NCBI GenBank assembly: GCA_946699065.1
Contig: CAMPDV010001451.1
Coordinates: 44,805 to 108,804, forward strand
Direction of reading: 5' to 3'
From: Loxodes magnus
Lineage: Eukaryota > Ciliophora > Karyorelictea > Loxodida > Loxodidae
DNA length: 64,000 nt
How positions within the stretch are numbered: position 1 is the first letter of the stretch; every line of letters begins with the position of its first letter. The notes under the pieces were generated by a model that worked only from the letters and a program-made list of their open reading frames with translations, did no database searches and was not told the DNA's origin. Of the stretch, positions 12,101-22,500 are shown one piece after another. The position numbers and the translations under genes were made by a program.

Positions 12101-13515
12101 TTAATTAATTTTATTTTAATAGATATTAAACAAAAATTAATTATTTTATTTAGAAAGCTTACTCTTTTTTAGGCTTTTATCTTTTTATAAACTCTTAACG
12201 TAAATTTTTAAAATAATAAATAATTTATGTCTTTCTTTAAAATTATTCAGATCATTAAAAAATGCCATTAATTTAATCATAAAAAGGTATTGAAACTTTT
12301 TGCATAAAATAAGCTTTTAATTCCTTTTCTATTTTTTTTAATTTTTTTAAATTTATTAATTTAATCCCTTTTTCTATTTTTAATTAATAAAAATATTTAT
12401 ATAATCCTTCTATTAAAGTGTTAAATTTTAATTTTTGTTATTTTATTAAAAATAAAAATTATTGAACATTTAAGCAAACAAATTTATAATCTTTAAAAAT
12501 TTTATTTTATTCAGTGAAGTCATTATCTCTAACACTTTAATTAGTATAATTTTAAATTTATGAGTTTTTTCTACTTAAAAGTCTTACTTTTTAAAACAAT
12601 TATTTTTGTTCTATTTAAGGTGCAATATTTAAATTTAAATAAAAAATGAAAATTGATTTTCACAGATTTAGTAAAAGTATGCTAATTTTCAAATTAATTA
12701 ATTCATATTTTATAAATATTTTAATTAAAAGAGTAAATAGATTTATACGCTTATAAAAAATTTGTAAATCTTTTTTAATTTCTAAAATACTTTTACATAT
12801 AACTATAAATTAAAATTTTACCTTTTTTGCTAAATTCGTCTTATTGTAAAATAGCATAAAAGTTATGAAAAATAAAAAATAACTTAAATTAAATTAACAA
12901 CATCTCTTTTTTATCTTAAAATATTTAAAAATTAAAAAGTTTATAAAAAGCTATAATCTTACAAAAAATATCTTTAAAAAATTTAAAATTGATTAAAATT
13001 AAAAAAACTTTTCAAAGATAAAATTAAAAAGAGAAGCTCTAAATTTATTAAACTATTATTTTTCGTAAATCTTAAAAGATTTCTTTTTCTTCCAATAGTT
13101 TTAAGAAATTAATTTCTTATTGTCTATGAAGCAGATAACTAATAAGAAAATATTTAATAACTGTGCAGTTTAATAAAAATTAAAATTTAAAGTTTAAAAA
13201 ATTAAAAGATTAAAGATATTAATGATATTAATGATATTAAATAAGCATTTTTTAATTAGTAAAAAAATAATATCTATTACTTTGGAAATAATATTAAATT
13301 ATAAAAAAATTAAAAATTACCAATATTTTCACTAAAATATTAAGGAAACAAATATTTCAACTTATTAAAAAAAATGTAATTAAAAAAAATTAAAAGATAC
13401 AAACGTCTAAACTAAATTTTTTTTATTATTTTAGTTTATTCGCCTTCAATATTTCATTTAAATTCTTTAACTTAGAATGTCACCAATTTATTCCTGCTTA
13501 TCATCTTAAAATTTT
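12101..13515. other. AT-rich spacer
   Basis: Extremely AT-rich with many A and T runs and a small 9-bp tandem repeat (AATGATATT, three units, about 13,217-13,245). No gene signal recognised. Confidence 0.5.
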
Positions 13516-13517
13516 AA

Positions 13518-14016
13518 TATTTTTAATTATATTTATTTAATTATATTTATTTAATTATATTTATTTAATTATATTTATTTAATTATATTTATTTAATTAT
13601 ATTTATTTAATTATATTTATTTAATTATATTTATTTAATTATATTTATTTAATTATATTTATTTAATTATATTTATTTAATTATATTTATTTAATTATAT
13701 TTATTTAATTATATTTATTTAATTATATTTATTTAATTATATTTATTTAATTATATTTATTTAATTATATTTATTTAATTATATTTATTTAATTATATTT
13801 ATTTAATTATATTTATTTAATTATATTTATTTAATTATATTTATTTAATTATATTTATTTAATTATATTTATTTAATTATATTTATTTAATTATATTTAT
13901 TTAATTATATTTATTTAATTATATTTATTTAATTATATTTATTTAATTATATTTATTTAAATATTTTTTAATTATATTTATTTAATTATATTTATTTAAT
14001 TATATTTATTTAATTA
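13518..14016. repeat. 14-bp satellite, about 35 units
   Basis: Near-perfect head-to-tail array of TTATATTTATTTAA with one irregular unit near 13,956-13,968 and otherwise almost no variation. It contains no G or C at all. Such a homogeneous array suggests recent expansion by slippage or unequal exchange. Confidence 0.95.
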
Positions 14017-14344
14017 TGATCTTTTAATTTTCTTTCTATAATTTTCATCTTTTTTATTTGATTAAAAATTTTATGCTTTATAATTTTTTTTTGTTTTCTA
14101 CTTTTTTTACTAGACAATTATATCAAATTTTAGCAAAAATTACGATATAGAATATAATTTTTTTAGATATTTTTATATTTCGTTTAAATAATATGATTTT
14201 GAAGCTAAAAAGACTTATAATCTTTTTAGTCTCCTTTTATATACATAAAATTTCTAGATATATTTTATTTGCCTTTTATTTAGTATTCAGTAAGAAATTT
14301 TATTTAATGTAAAAATCTTCTATAATTGATTAAAATGACTTCAC

Positions 14345-14990
14345 CTTTGTATGACTTGTCACATATTATTTTTTTAAGAGAGTCAACTCTCTATAATAAT
14401 CTTCTTCAGTATGGACTTGTATTATTTCTTGCTTTCCCTTACTTCCGCTCAGACTTGCCTGCATAAATTTCCTAGTTCAAATCTGTATAGTCCTTTGTTC
14501 CATTCTCTTACTTCTGTTACATTTAAGGTATTGTTTGTAGGATTATTGTTCTTTCTTTCTATAAAATTATGGTCAATTAGGAAGTATTCTATAATTACTT
14601 TTTTTCAGTTTTTCGTTTTGCTTTTCTTTTTCCTATAATTTCCAAAGATTCTTAGCTTATGACCTTGCTTCTTGAAGTATCAGCAGCTTACTATCGATTT
14701 TCTGCATTTTTAAATTAATGCTTAATTTATTTCTTCTTTTTCTATCTCTACATCCATGGAATCATGATCCCTCTTATTTTACAAATCTTCGTTCTTTTCA
14801 AAATTTATTCTTAATAATCTTTATCAGTCCGTTGGATTATCGAGTATATTTGCCGATCAGAATCTACTTACGATATCTTATTTTAATCCGTTATTTTCTT
14901 GCTTCAGTTAATCAATTAGTTAAATTGAACATAGATTTTCCTTGAAAGCTCTTAGATTGCCTGCTAGAGCTTAAAATTTTCGTTTTGTAG
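14345..14990 (-). CDS. LINE ORF1 relic, badly worn
   Basis: On the minus strand, parts of three frames carry ORF1 features: coiled-coil-like 'MQKIDSKLLILQEARSQAKN' and 'LWKLQEKEKQNEKLKK', the conserved start of the linker as 'MDVEIEKEEINQ', and a knuckle remnant CWYFKKQGHKLRIF (C-x2-F-x4-H-x4-I, two Cys lost). The C-terminal part 'REWNKGLYRFELGN' resembles the 'GxIYK' part of other copies. It is the most decayed of the knuckle copies apart from 18.9 kb. The right part of the endonuclease or reverse transcriptase was not found beside it. Confidence 0.6.
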
Positions 14991-15291
14991 ATGCTAAAAA
15001 TCTATTTACATTTCTTATTGCATTTATTGACCTATTTTAGAGATTGCTATTTTTTAGATGCCAATTTATATATAATACAATATAATATCAAAAATATCTT
15101 GCTATTTTTTAAATAAAATTTAAATATCAACAGTGTTTTTTTATTTATTTTTTACTAATTTTTCCTAATATGATTATTTTTTTTCTCATATTTAATTTAT
15201 TAGTTACAATTATTTCATTTTAAGTCTATTTTTTATTAAATCTAATTTACAGAAATTTTCAATTAATTTTTATTTAATTTCTGCTTTTTTC

Positions 15292-16671
15292 TATTTTTAT
15301 TTTATATAAAATTGCTTGAAAAAGGCTATAAATAATTAATATTAAGTGAATAAAAATTTTATAATTTTATGATTTTTAGATTTTTATATTTATATTTAAT
15401 TTAAATAAGATATTTATTTGCTGTTTAATCATGCTATTTTTTGAGTCAAATACTTTATGATATCCTCCCAATCTTTATTTTTAGTTTCTTAATCTTTTGC
15501 TGCAAATAGTGCAATATCAAGTAGTTCTCTTCTAAAATTACAACCAAGTTTTATAGTATAAATTCATTACAACTGATTGTAAATTCTCAATTAAAAATGC
15601 AAAAAGTCACAATATTATAAGAATTATTGTATATTTATTCATTTCCTAGTTTATAACTATTAAAAGCATCAATTTTCAGGTTTTTAAATATAAAAATGAA
15701 ATCTTTTAATCTATCTAGCTTTTCTTTTTTAGCCATAAAATAGTAAAAAATCAGTTTCATTAATGTTATTTTATTTATAAAACTAATAAAGCCAAGTTTA
15801 GTTATTTTAAAGATTTTCTCACTTTTCAAGTAAATTCGATATATAAAGTTCATCATATCCTTCTCAAAACGATCCTGAATGTATAGTTTACATTTTTTTC
15901 TAAATATATTCAAATTTTTTATTTTCAGCTCAATTAAATTTATCTGTATCATTAAAGAAAAGCTAAACATAATCTTGAGCCTTGTAAGATAATGAATAAA
16001 AGAGTAAACGTTAATTAACCTTTTCATCATAAAATTATCATTATTATTAACTTCCATAAGCATTTTTGTAGAAATGGATAAATTTATATTTATCATAAGC
16101 TGGACTTCTGAGAAATTTGCAATTTGAAAGTGCAGTATCACCATCAGTCTACAGTAATAAATCTTGGGGCTTAAAGAATAATGGGATTCATAATCTTTAG
16201 TTTTAATGTCATGATTTTTCTTCTGCCTTTTATTTAAAAGTTTTAGGTTTAGTTATATTGTAATAAACTATTTTAACCTTCCTATATTTTAGAAAATTTA
16301 AGACTCTTTGTTGCTTTTCATTTTCTCATTCTTGTAGATCATTATACTAAAAGAATACAGTGTTTCATCCACATAATTCAAAAAAAATTGTAATAAAAGG
16401 CACTGTTACTGAATAATTCGCATTACTTGCAACTGTTAAATATCTATTTTTTTAAAGAGTTTATTTTTATCACATCTCTTTAGCATCAATTGCTACACAA
16501 TTACTTTATCTGTCGTAAAATTCTAAAATTTGAGCAGGAGATTGTATTGTCTCATTTGATGTGATATTGAATTAAACTTTGAAAGTAAAATATTTACTGA
16601 AGTGTTTTAATTTTATGTTATCTTTTATTTGCTAGCTTAAAGTTAGATTTCTATTTTTATAAAAGACATAG
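15292..16671 (-). repeat. 1.4-kb repeat, copy A, with worn coding sequence
   Basis: Shared with 52,924-54,279 (direct) and 45,504-46,826 (inverted). Similarity to the inverted copy may extend outwards to about 15,240. On the minus strand it reads as a worn protein: 'LQEWENEKQQRVLNFLKYRK' in one frame of the inverted copy, 'DGDTALANFSEVQLM' in another, and 'FRRELLDIALFATKDEETKN' near the outer end. The standard-code open stretch 15,635-16,144 (minus) is part of it. I do not recognise the family; a transposase is an obvious thought for a repeat of this size, but no catalytic motif could be assigned. It could be either a short mobile element or the terminal repeat of a much larger unit. Confidence 0.7.
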
Positions 16672-17590
16672 TTTTAAATTTTGTGTTGGTTATCTTAAAA
16701 ATTCAGAAAATCAAAATCCTAATTAAGTTGATCAAGTTGCTTAAAAGATTCCTTAAAATGTTGTGTTTAGCTGCTTAAATTATTAAAGCTTGCATTTTAA
16801 ATATTTTTCTGATAAATCGAAAAAGTTTCGTTTAGTAACTTTTCTTAAGTTTAGCTATCTGTTCTAAAGGTAAAAAGGAAAGTATAAAGAAAATAAAAAA
16901 GCGTTAAAAGAAAAATAAAAGCGAAAGCTTTTTTAATCTTCATATTTATCAAGCTACAAAAATTTGAAATAAATAAAAATTACAGTAAAAATTAAATAAA
17001 ATTAAAAATTTTAACAGATAATAAAATATAAGAAGATACTATTAAACTAAAATTAAAAAATAAAAATAAAATCTAGAATTTCTTACAAAAATTATTTTTT
17101 ATAGATTTATAGTCTAATTTAGTAATAAAAAAATTTTTTTTTTCAATTAAAAATAAATAAAATAAAACTTAATAAATTTAGTAGACGGAGTTTGTATTAT
17201 TAGATTCTAAAATATAAATATCAATATTTTGGAAATTTTATAAGTTTTAATTTTTTTCTGAGTTTAAATTTGAAAAATAATTCTCAAACAACTCTAAACT
17301 TCAATTGGTTAGATTAATTGTATTTCACTAGGTTCAAGAAAATAGATGATTAATCATTCAAAATTGCTTGACTTTTTATATCATGCTAATAAAAAAAATT
17401 ATATTACTTAATTTAACTTTTTTATAAATAATATTTTCTTTAAAAATATTATGGAATGTCTTTTTATTACTTACTTTTATGCCAATAATATCAAAATTAC
17501 TTTTTAAAATTACTTTCTTCAAATAACATCATTTTAATCTCAATTATCTATAATAATAATAATAATAATAATATACTTAAAGTTAGTGCA
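16672..17590. other. AT-rich spacer in copy A
   Basis: No gene recognised. A TAA microsatellite near 17,550-17,575 has about eight units here and about five in copy B (near 55,156), a clear length difference between the copies. Confidence 0.5.
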
Positions 17591-17592
17591 GT

Positions 17593-18386
17593 TTTGCATT
17601 CTCTGGAATTGCAACCAGTTCCTGCGGACAGTTTTTTTAACGTGGGTGTGATCCACGACCTTTTTATTAAGTGGAAGGTTACCACTGTAACCGTTCAAGT
17701 GGTCTTGCAAAAAGCTTTTATTTGTAGATCCCTGTTGGAGTTATTCATAGTTTATTGAGTTGTCTCCATGTTCTTTTCTGCTCTTATTCGTTTATTTTCT
17801 TTCATTATCAACAGTTTTTTAAAACATGTTGATTTGATTTGCAACATCAACAAAGTTTGTATTATTGTCTTTATTTCGTTCTTTTTTATGATAATTTATT
17901 TTCTATATTTTCTAATCTTTTAATGAAACTTGTAGCAATCATTTCTTTTTCTGGATTCAATTCTGTTTTTAATTCTATTGGTATTTTTTCTATTTCCATT
18001 TTTGTGTGGTATTTAAAATTTTATTATGATTAAGTTCAGAGTTATTCTTCCGTTATTAATTTGCTACAAATAAGTTATCTTCTAAGTATTAGTAATTCGT
18101 TGTTCTAATCTTCTATGTTACTCATTAGTTCCCGTATTTTTTCGCCTAAGTTGTAAGTTGTTTCTTCATAATTTGAGATTACTTTTTAAATTTGGTCTAA
18201 TTAAATTTAAAGTTTTTGATTAGTTTCGTTTTTAGGTTAACTTATCTCTATTTATCCTACCATAACTTTACCTTCTGAAGAAGAGCTTGACTCCTCCTAT
18301 TGTTATTATTTTTTCTAAATTTCTTTTGCCGCTTTTCTCTTTAGGTTTCTAAGTTAATTTTTTGAGAGTCGAAGAGATTAATCCAT
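17593..18386 (-). CDS. LINE ORF1 relic with CCHC knuckle (copy A)
   Basis: ATG on the minus strand at 18,386: MDQSLRLSKNQLRNLKRKA. It is clearly related to the 8.5-kb ORF1 element: 'EESSSSSEGKVMVG', 'NYEETTYNLGEKIRELMSNI', 'MEIEKIPIELKTELNPEKEM', 'FIKRLENIENK'. The knuckle CWCCKSNQHVLKNC (near 17,820-17,860) fits C-x2-C-x4-H-x4-C fully, with Trp from TGA, but sits in a different frame from MEIEK. The C-terminal 'NKLWITPTGIYKQKLF' aligns with 'NKLWITSNGIYKRKIF' of the 8.5-kb copy. Downstream there is a TAA microsatellite rather than ORF2, so this too may be an ORF1-only insertion. It predates the duplication because both copies have it at the same place. Confidence 0.75.
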
Positions 18387-18792
18387 TTTTTTAAAATTAT
18401 TTTAATTATAATTTAGTATATTTATTAAGCTTTCAATTTATTATTTATATTATATTTATTTTTATTATTTAAATTATAGTTTATCAAAACTGTCCGCTTT
18501 ACTTTTAAGCTAGCCATAGTAGATTAGGGTGGAAAAAATTCTAGAGGATAAGTCTAACTTAATCAAGATTTCACTTACTGAAAAGTTCGAATGACTGATT
18601 CCTTCTAATCTATGATTATTAGTTCCGGATTCAAATCTTCTTTCTTCACATGTCATATAATAAGGCAGATAATACAGATGATAATACTATATCTTGGAGT
18701 AAACCTACGATTTTCTTCAATTAATATTTAATTACAGAAAATTTTTTACTTTAAAAATCAAAGATTTAAATAGATAAAAAAATTGGATTATA

Positions 18793-18823
18793 GAGCGTGT
18801 TGCACTCTCGTTGGTGCAAGCTC
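18793..18823. other. Stem-loop (copy A)
   Basis: GAGC-GTG-TTGCAC-TCTCGTTG-GTGCAA-GCTC: two stems of 4 and 6 perfect pairs with a 3-base bulge and an 8-base loop, GC-rich against a very AT-rich background. It is unchanged at 56,393-56,423. It lies just 3' of the minus-strand ORF1 relic at 18.84-19.14 kb and could be a 3' hairpin of that element, or part of a small RNA gene. Confidence 0.6.
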
Positions 18824-18839
18824 TTTAAATTAATTTTAT

Positions 18840-19140
18840 TTAATGCTGAAAAATAAAATTTAATAAATCTCTCTATCCTTGTTTTCTCTTCCAACAGTGA
18901 GTACATGCAATTTAACCTTCCAAAGCAAAGGATGCAATATGTGATTACTGGTACATCTTTTCCCCGACCTATGATGAAGAAGGTTTTCTCCTGGTATTCA
19001 GAGTTCTCCAGCTTGTCAAATCTTCCTTCTAGGAGTTTTTTGCTATTGGTTTCTCTTTCTAATATTTATCCTCCGACCGCGCTCATTTTTAGTTGCCTTT
19101 TTGGGCCTCCAAGCAGCATCTGAAGGAAGGGCTTTCCACC
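18840..19140 (-). CDS. LINE ORF1 fragment (copy A)
   Basis: One minus-strand frame reads 'MLLGGPKRQLKMSAVGGQIL', then 'LLEGRFDKLENSEYQEK' (coiled-coil-like, resembling 'RFGKIEEKLQTFKKEQ' of the 52-kb copy), then CILCFGRLNCMYSL. The latter aligns with the knuckle, keeping the first two Cys only. Only the middle third of an ORF1 is present. In copy B the same fragment is at 56,440-56,740 with a few substitutions. Called ORF1 by this resemblance, so moderate confidence. Confidence 0.5.
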
Positions 19141-19476
19141 TTATTTAAATTTAATTATTTAATAATACATAAGAATTCTCATTTGGAGAAACTAGAATGT
19201 CTTATGATTGAATCAAGAAAGGTCAAGGAAAGATTTAAGATTTTTTTAATATAAGAGAGCACTAAACATTAGTTTAAACTTAATTCGAGACAAACCAAAT
19301 CACAGTATATTATTAATTATTTTTAGCTTCTTAAGCAATTAAAAAATAGATTTAAATATTATGTTTTTAAATATAAATTATACTGAAAACTAATTTCATC
19401 ATACTAATATTAGTTTTCTATTCTAAACTGTTATAATTGTACTGTAGCTTCCTTTATTTATTTGCTTTATAATCAA

Positions 19477-20784
19477 ATGTAAGGCATCTAGTTGTGTTAA
19501 TACTGCTTATATCCATTTAACCTAACCAATGCTGTTCCTACCCTCTTACCTTGTGGACATACTTTTTGTAGTTTATGCTTAAAGACTTAGAAGTATCTAT
19601 AGGATTAAATGAGCTGCTGCATTTGTTATAAGGTGTTCAGATTTAGATTTGAAGATTTAGATATAAATGATGAATGGGTGAGTATAGTGTAATAGAATGA
19701 GGAATATAGTAATAGGTAAGTAGTATAGAAATTAGATGAAATGAAGAAGTAAATTATAGAGAAGCAAAAGAAAATAACTAAACTATAATAAATCATTACC
19801 TACTTGTTTCTAAATACTATACCATCACATACTACATACTACTAATCACTGCTACTTAACAATACACTACTATATACTATCCATCTATCATCCTTTATTT
19901 CTATCATATAGAAATACTCCTCAACCAATATCCAATTAATATACCAGAAAATATAATCTAAAATAATAGATTAGAGAAGTATTTAATAAGGATAAAAGTA
20001 AAGTAGCTAAACTTAGTAGATTTATAAGGAATCTAATTATATTCATTTCTTTTAATGGGCAGCTTAAATACTTTTATTATTTAATATAGAAACAGAAGAA
20101 ATTAGGAAAATCTAAATAAGTATAATAGTTCCAAATTTTAGTAGTAGTATTGAGTATTAAAATAAGTTATTCTTAGTTGGAGGAGAAAAAAATGAGTAAG
20201 AAGTAAAAGAAACTTGATAGTTCGACTTCGAAGGAAAAAGTAAGAAACTAAGTGATCTTAACTAAGGTAGATCTATATTTGGAATAGCAGCAGCTTAAGG
20301 TTTTATTTATGTAGTAGGAGGAAGTTTCAATAATAGTTAGAAATTAAGAACAGTAGAAAAATTAAGAATAGGAAGTGAGAGTAAATGATAATACTGTTCT
20401 TAATTTCATTTTGGAATAGCATTCTAGACATTAGTAGCAGATAAAAGAGAAGAAAATATATATTAATTTGGAGGAATAAATTAAAAAGAATAAGTTTTAA
20501 AGGATATATGAAAGTATAATATATAGAATGATACATGAAATAAGTATAGTTTCAATCTTCCTGAAGCTGTCTCTCTTCCTTTAGTATTATTAGAACCACT
20601 TATTATAGTAGGAGGATTTAAAAATGCAAAAAAGAGGAATACCTAAGGAAAATATATAAAAGAAGCAATTAATAATGATAATAAAAAGAATTTAGACATG
20701 ATTTATTTTATTTATCAGGATTAAAAAAAAGAGACAAATTTGCTTATTCTTTTATTTTTAATCGGATTGGCTTTTTTTTGTTGA
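19477..20784 (+). CDS. RING finger, coiled-coil, Kelch-repeat protein (TRIM-like), copy A
   Basis: ATG at 19,477 and one frame to a TGA at 20,782-20,784, about 435 residues. RING finger of the C3HC4 type: C7, C10, C26, H28, C31, C34, C47, C50 ('LPCGHTFCSLC', 'SCCIC'). A coiled-coil-like helix follows near residues 75-110 ('LDEMKKQIIEKQKKITK'). Four Kelch blades are marked by 'LFLVGG' (~231), 'IYVVGG' (~274), 'YQFGG' (~329) and 'LIIVGG' (~375), with the matching Trp lines 'ETWQFD', 'SKWQYC', 'DIWKYN' and 'DTWNKY', all written TGA. RING domains usually act as ubiquitin ligases and Kelch propellers bind partners, so a substrate-selecting ubiquitin ligase is the family-based expectation. The C-terminus is uncertain: an A-run near 20,725 could shift into other frames that also look coding, and the TGA chosen as stop could be Trp. 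Confidence 0.85.
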
Positions 20785-21445
20785 GAATCGATATAGAAAA
20801 TTTGAATTACAAGATTTTAAGAGTAGCAAAGATGAGTGAAGACTAATAGATTTAAATATTTAATGATTTAAAATATAAAAAATAATAATTTGATATTAAA
20901 TTATAGATAATAAATATTAATAATGTATTGTAATTTTTCTATTTATTGAATTGTTAGGAAATATTAATGATAATAGAGTTTTTATTTATATAAAAATAAG
21001 AATTATTTATAAAGCATAAATAGATAAACTGTATTTTCATTGTTAAAAAATGAAAAATAAACTATAAAATCCATCAAATGGTTATTATTTAATTGTTTAT
21101 TTTAAGTAACTTTATTTAATTTTATTTCATTTGTACTAAATAATTAAGACAAATATATTTTACACAATCGATATATTTAGTTTAAATCTATTTTACAGCT
21201 AAAAATAAAGTAAATAAAAAGCAAGAGATTGAATATTCTAAAGAATTAAAATATTAAAATTTCTAACTATATAATAATAATTCTAAATATTAGAGAACCC
21301 TAAGTTTAATTCAAGATCTTTAAGGAGACATTATTGTCAATTAATACTTTCTAATTATCTTATAATATACACTTTTAAATATTTACTTTATATTCATTAT
21401 TATTAAGATATCTATATGCTTATTACTAAGAGCTTTTCAAACCTC
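20785..21445. other. Spacer after the RING-Kelch gene
   Basis: Mostly A and T; the first 100 bases may still be part of the Kelch gene in a shifted frame ('RKFELQDFKSSKDEWRLID'). Beyond 20,890 nothing is recognised. Confidence 0.5.
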
Positions 21446-22500
21446 ATGGAGAATCAATTAAGCATATTTGTATCATCAAATCAACCTAAATAAGAAATCA
21501 AGAATTCCTTTAACAAAAATGCAAAAATGCAAAGCTGACATTTAGGATAAGAATATCTCTTACTTTGAGCTTTTAGTTTATTAATGAACCTTAGTCTAGT
21601 TTTAGAGCTTAAACCTTGGCCTTTTAATTAAATTTAGTTCATAGACAGGATTTATTTTGTCTTCGAAAAGCAATCAGCTGGCTTCTTTATCAATCACTAG
21701 ACAAAAGTTTGATTATTTTACTTATATGTCAAATAATTAATTTTAGGTGTGATTCATAATAAAGATCTTCAACTAGCATTTACATTAACTAACAATTAAA
21801 AGGTAAAATCTTTAGTTAAATCTATCGAGCCACTTTGAATACCTTATTGCTAACTAATTTTCAATATGCTAAAGTTCAGTTGTACCAAGAAAGTACTTTG
21901 AATCTAAGAATATCGTTCAATTTTGAAAGCCTTAGTAACTTAGAACAAATAATTAGAAACATAACTAAAAAGTATAAGGAAAAACATATTTAAGAGAACT
22001 AGATACTCATTTAGCTTTACTTCAAGCTTTAATTAGAGTAATTCCCTTAGTTGTTTCTATGTATTACTCTTAACTGTATATTAACAATCATTAGGTTAAG
22101 TTCTTAAATCCACAGCCAAGGTTATATTCTGAAAGAAACTACAAATATAAGAAAAGATTTCTAGCTTAAAAGAGAGAAGGAAGACTTCTTTTCTATTTTA
22201 AATGTAACTAAAAGGTTTAACTTATGTTGCTTGGAAGTATTAAATTTGGATTTAAAAGGCTAGTTATTTATAATTAAGAATGCAAAATAAGTGAAATAAA
22301 AATATCGCTGAAAGGTATAAAAATAAGACATAAAAGCTACAAATATTTGAAATTAAACAAAACACTTGAAAGGAAAATTTGAAATAAAGATATAAATAAA
22401 TTGTAATAAGACTCAAATAAGCCTTTATAAAATAAACTAAATCTATTATAATTAATTATAGTTATTATTAATTTAAGCATCTTCATAATAGATATTAGTA
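21446..22500 (+). CDS. Coding-like tract, function unknown (copy A)
   Basis: ATG at 21,446 (MENQLSIFVSSNQPKQE) opens a plus-strand frame with plausible protein composition for about 340 codons, including 'QSWHLGQEYLLLWAFSLL' and, farther on, Lys and Trp-rich 'RMQNKWNKNIAERYKNKTQ'. No family is recognised. The other strand and other frames also give passable protein, so strand and frame are not settled. Copy B has a two-base indel near 59,520, which argues against a functional frame in at least one copy. Confidence 0.25.

Noticed and set aside
13518-14016. CRISPR-like array or telomere
   Set aside because: Head-to-tail units without spacers and without the G-rich telomere pattern of ciliates.
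15292-16671. Transposase call for the 1.4-kb repeat
   Set aside because: 'VDETLYSF' in one frame recalls transposase DET motifs, but the neighbouring frame is the more convincing coding one, and no catalytic triad could be assigned.
18560-18640. GTTCGAAT and GGATTCAAATC looking like tRNA T-arms
   Set aside because: No acceptor or anticodon stems can be paired around them.
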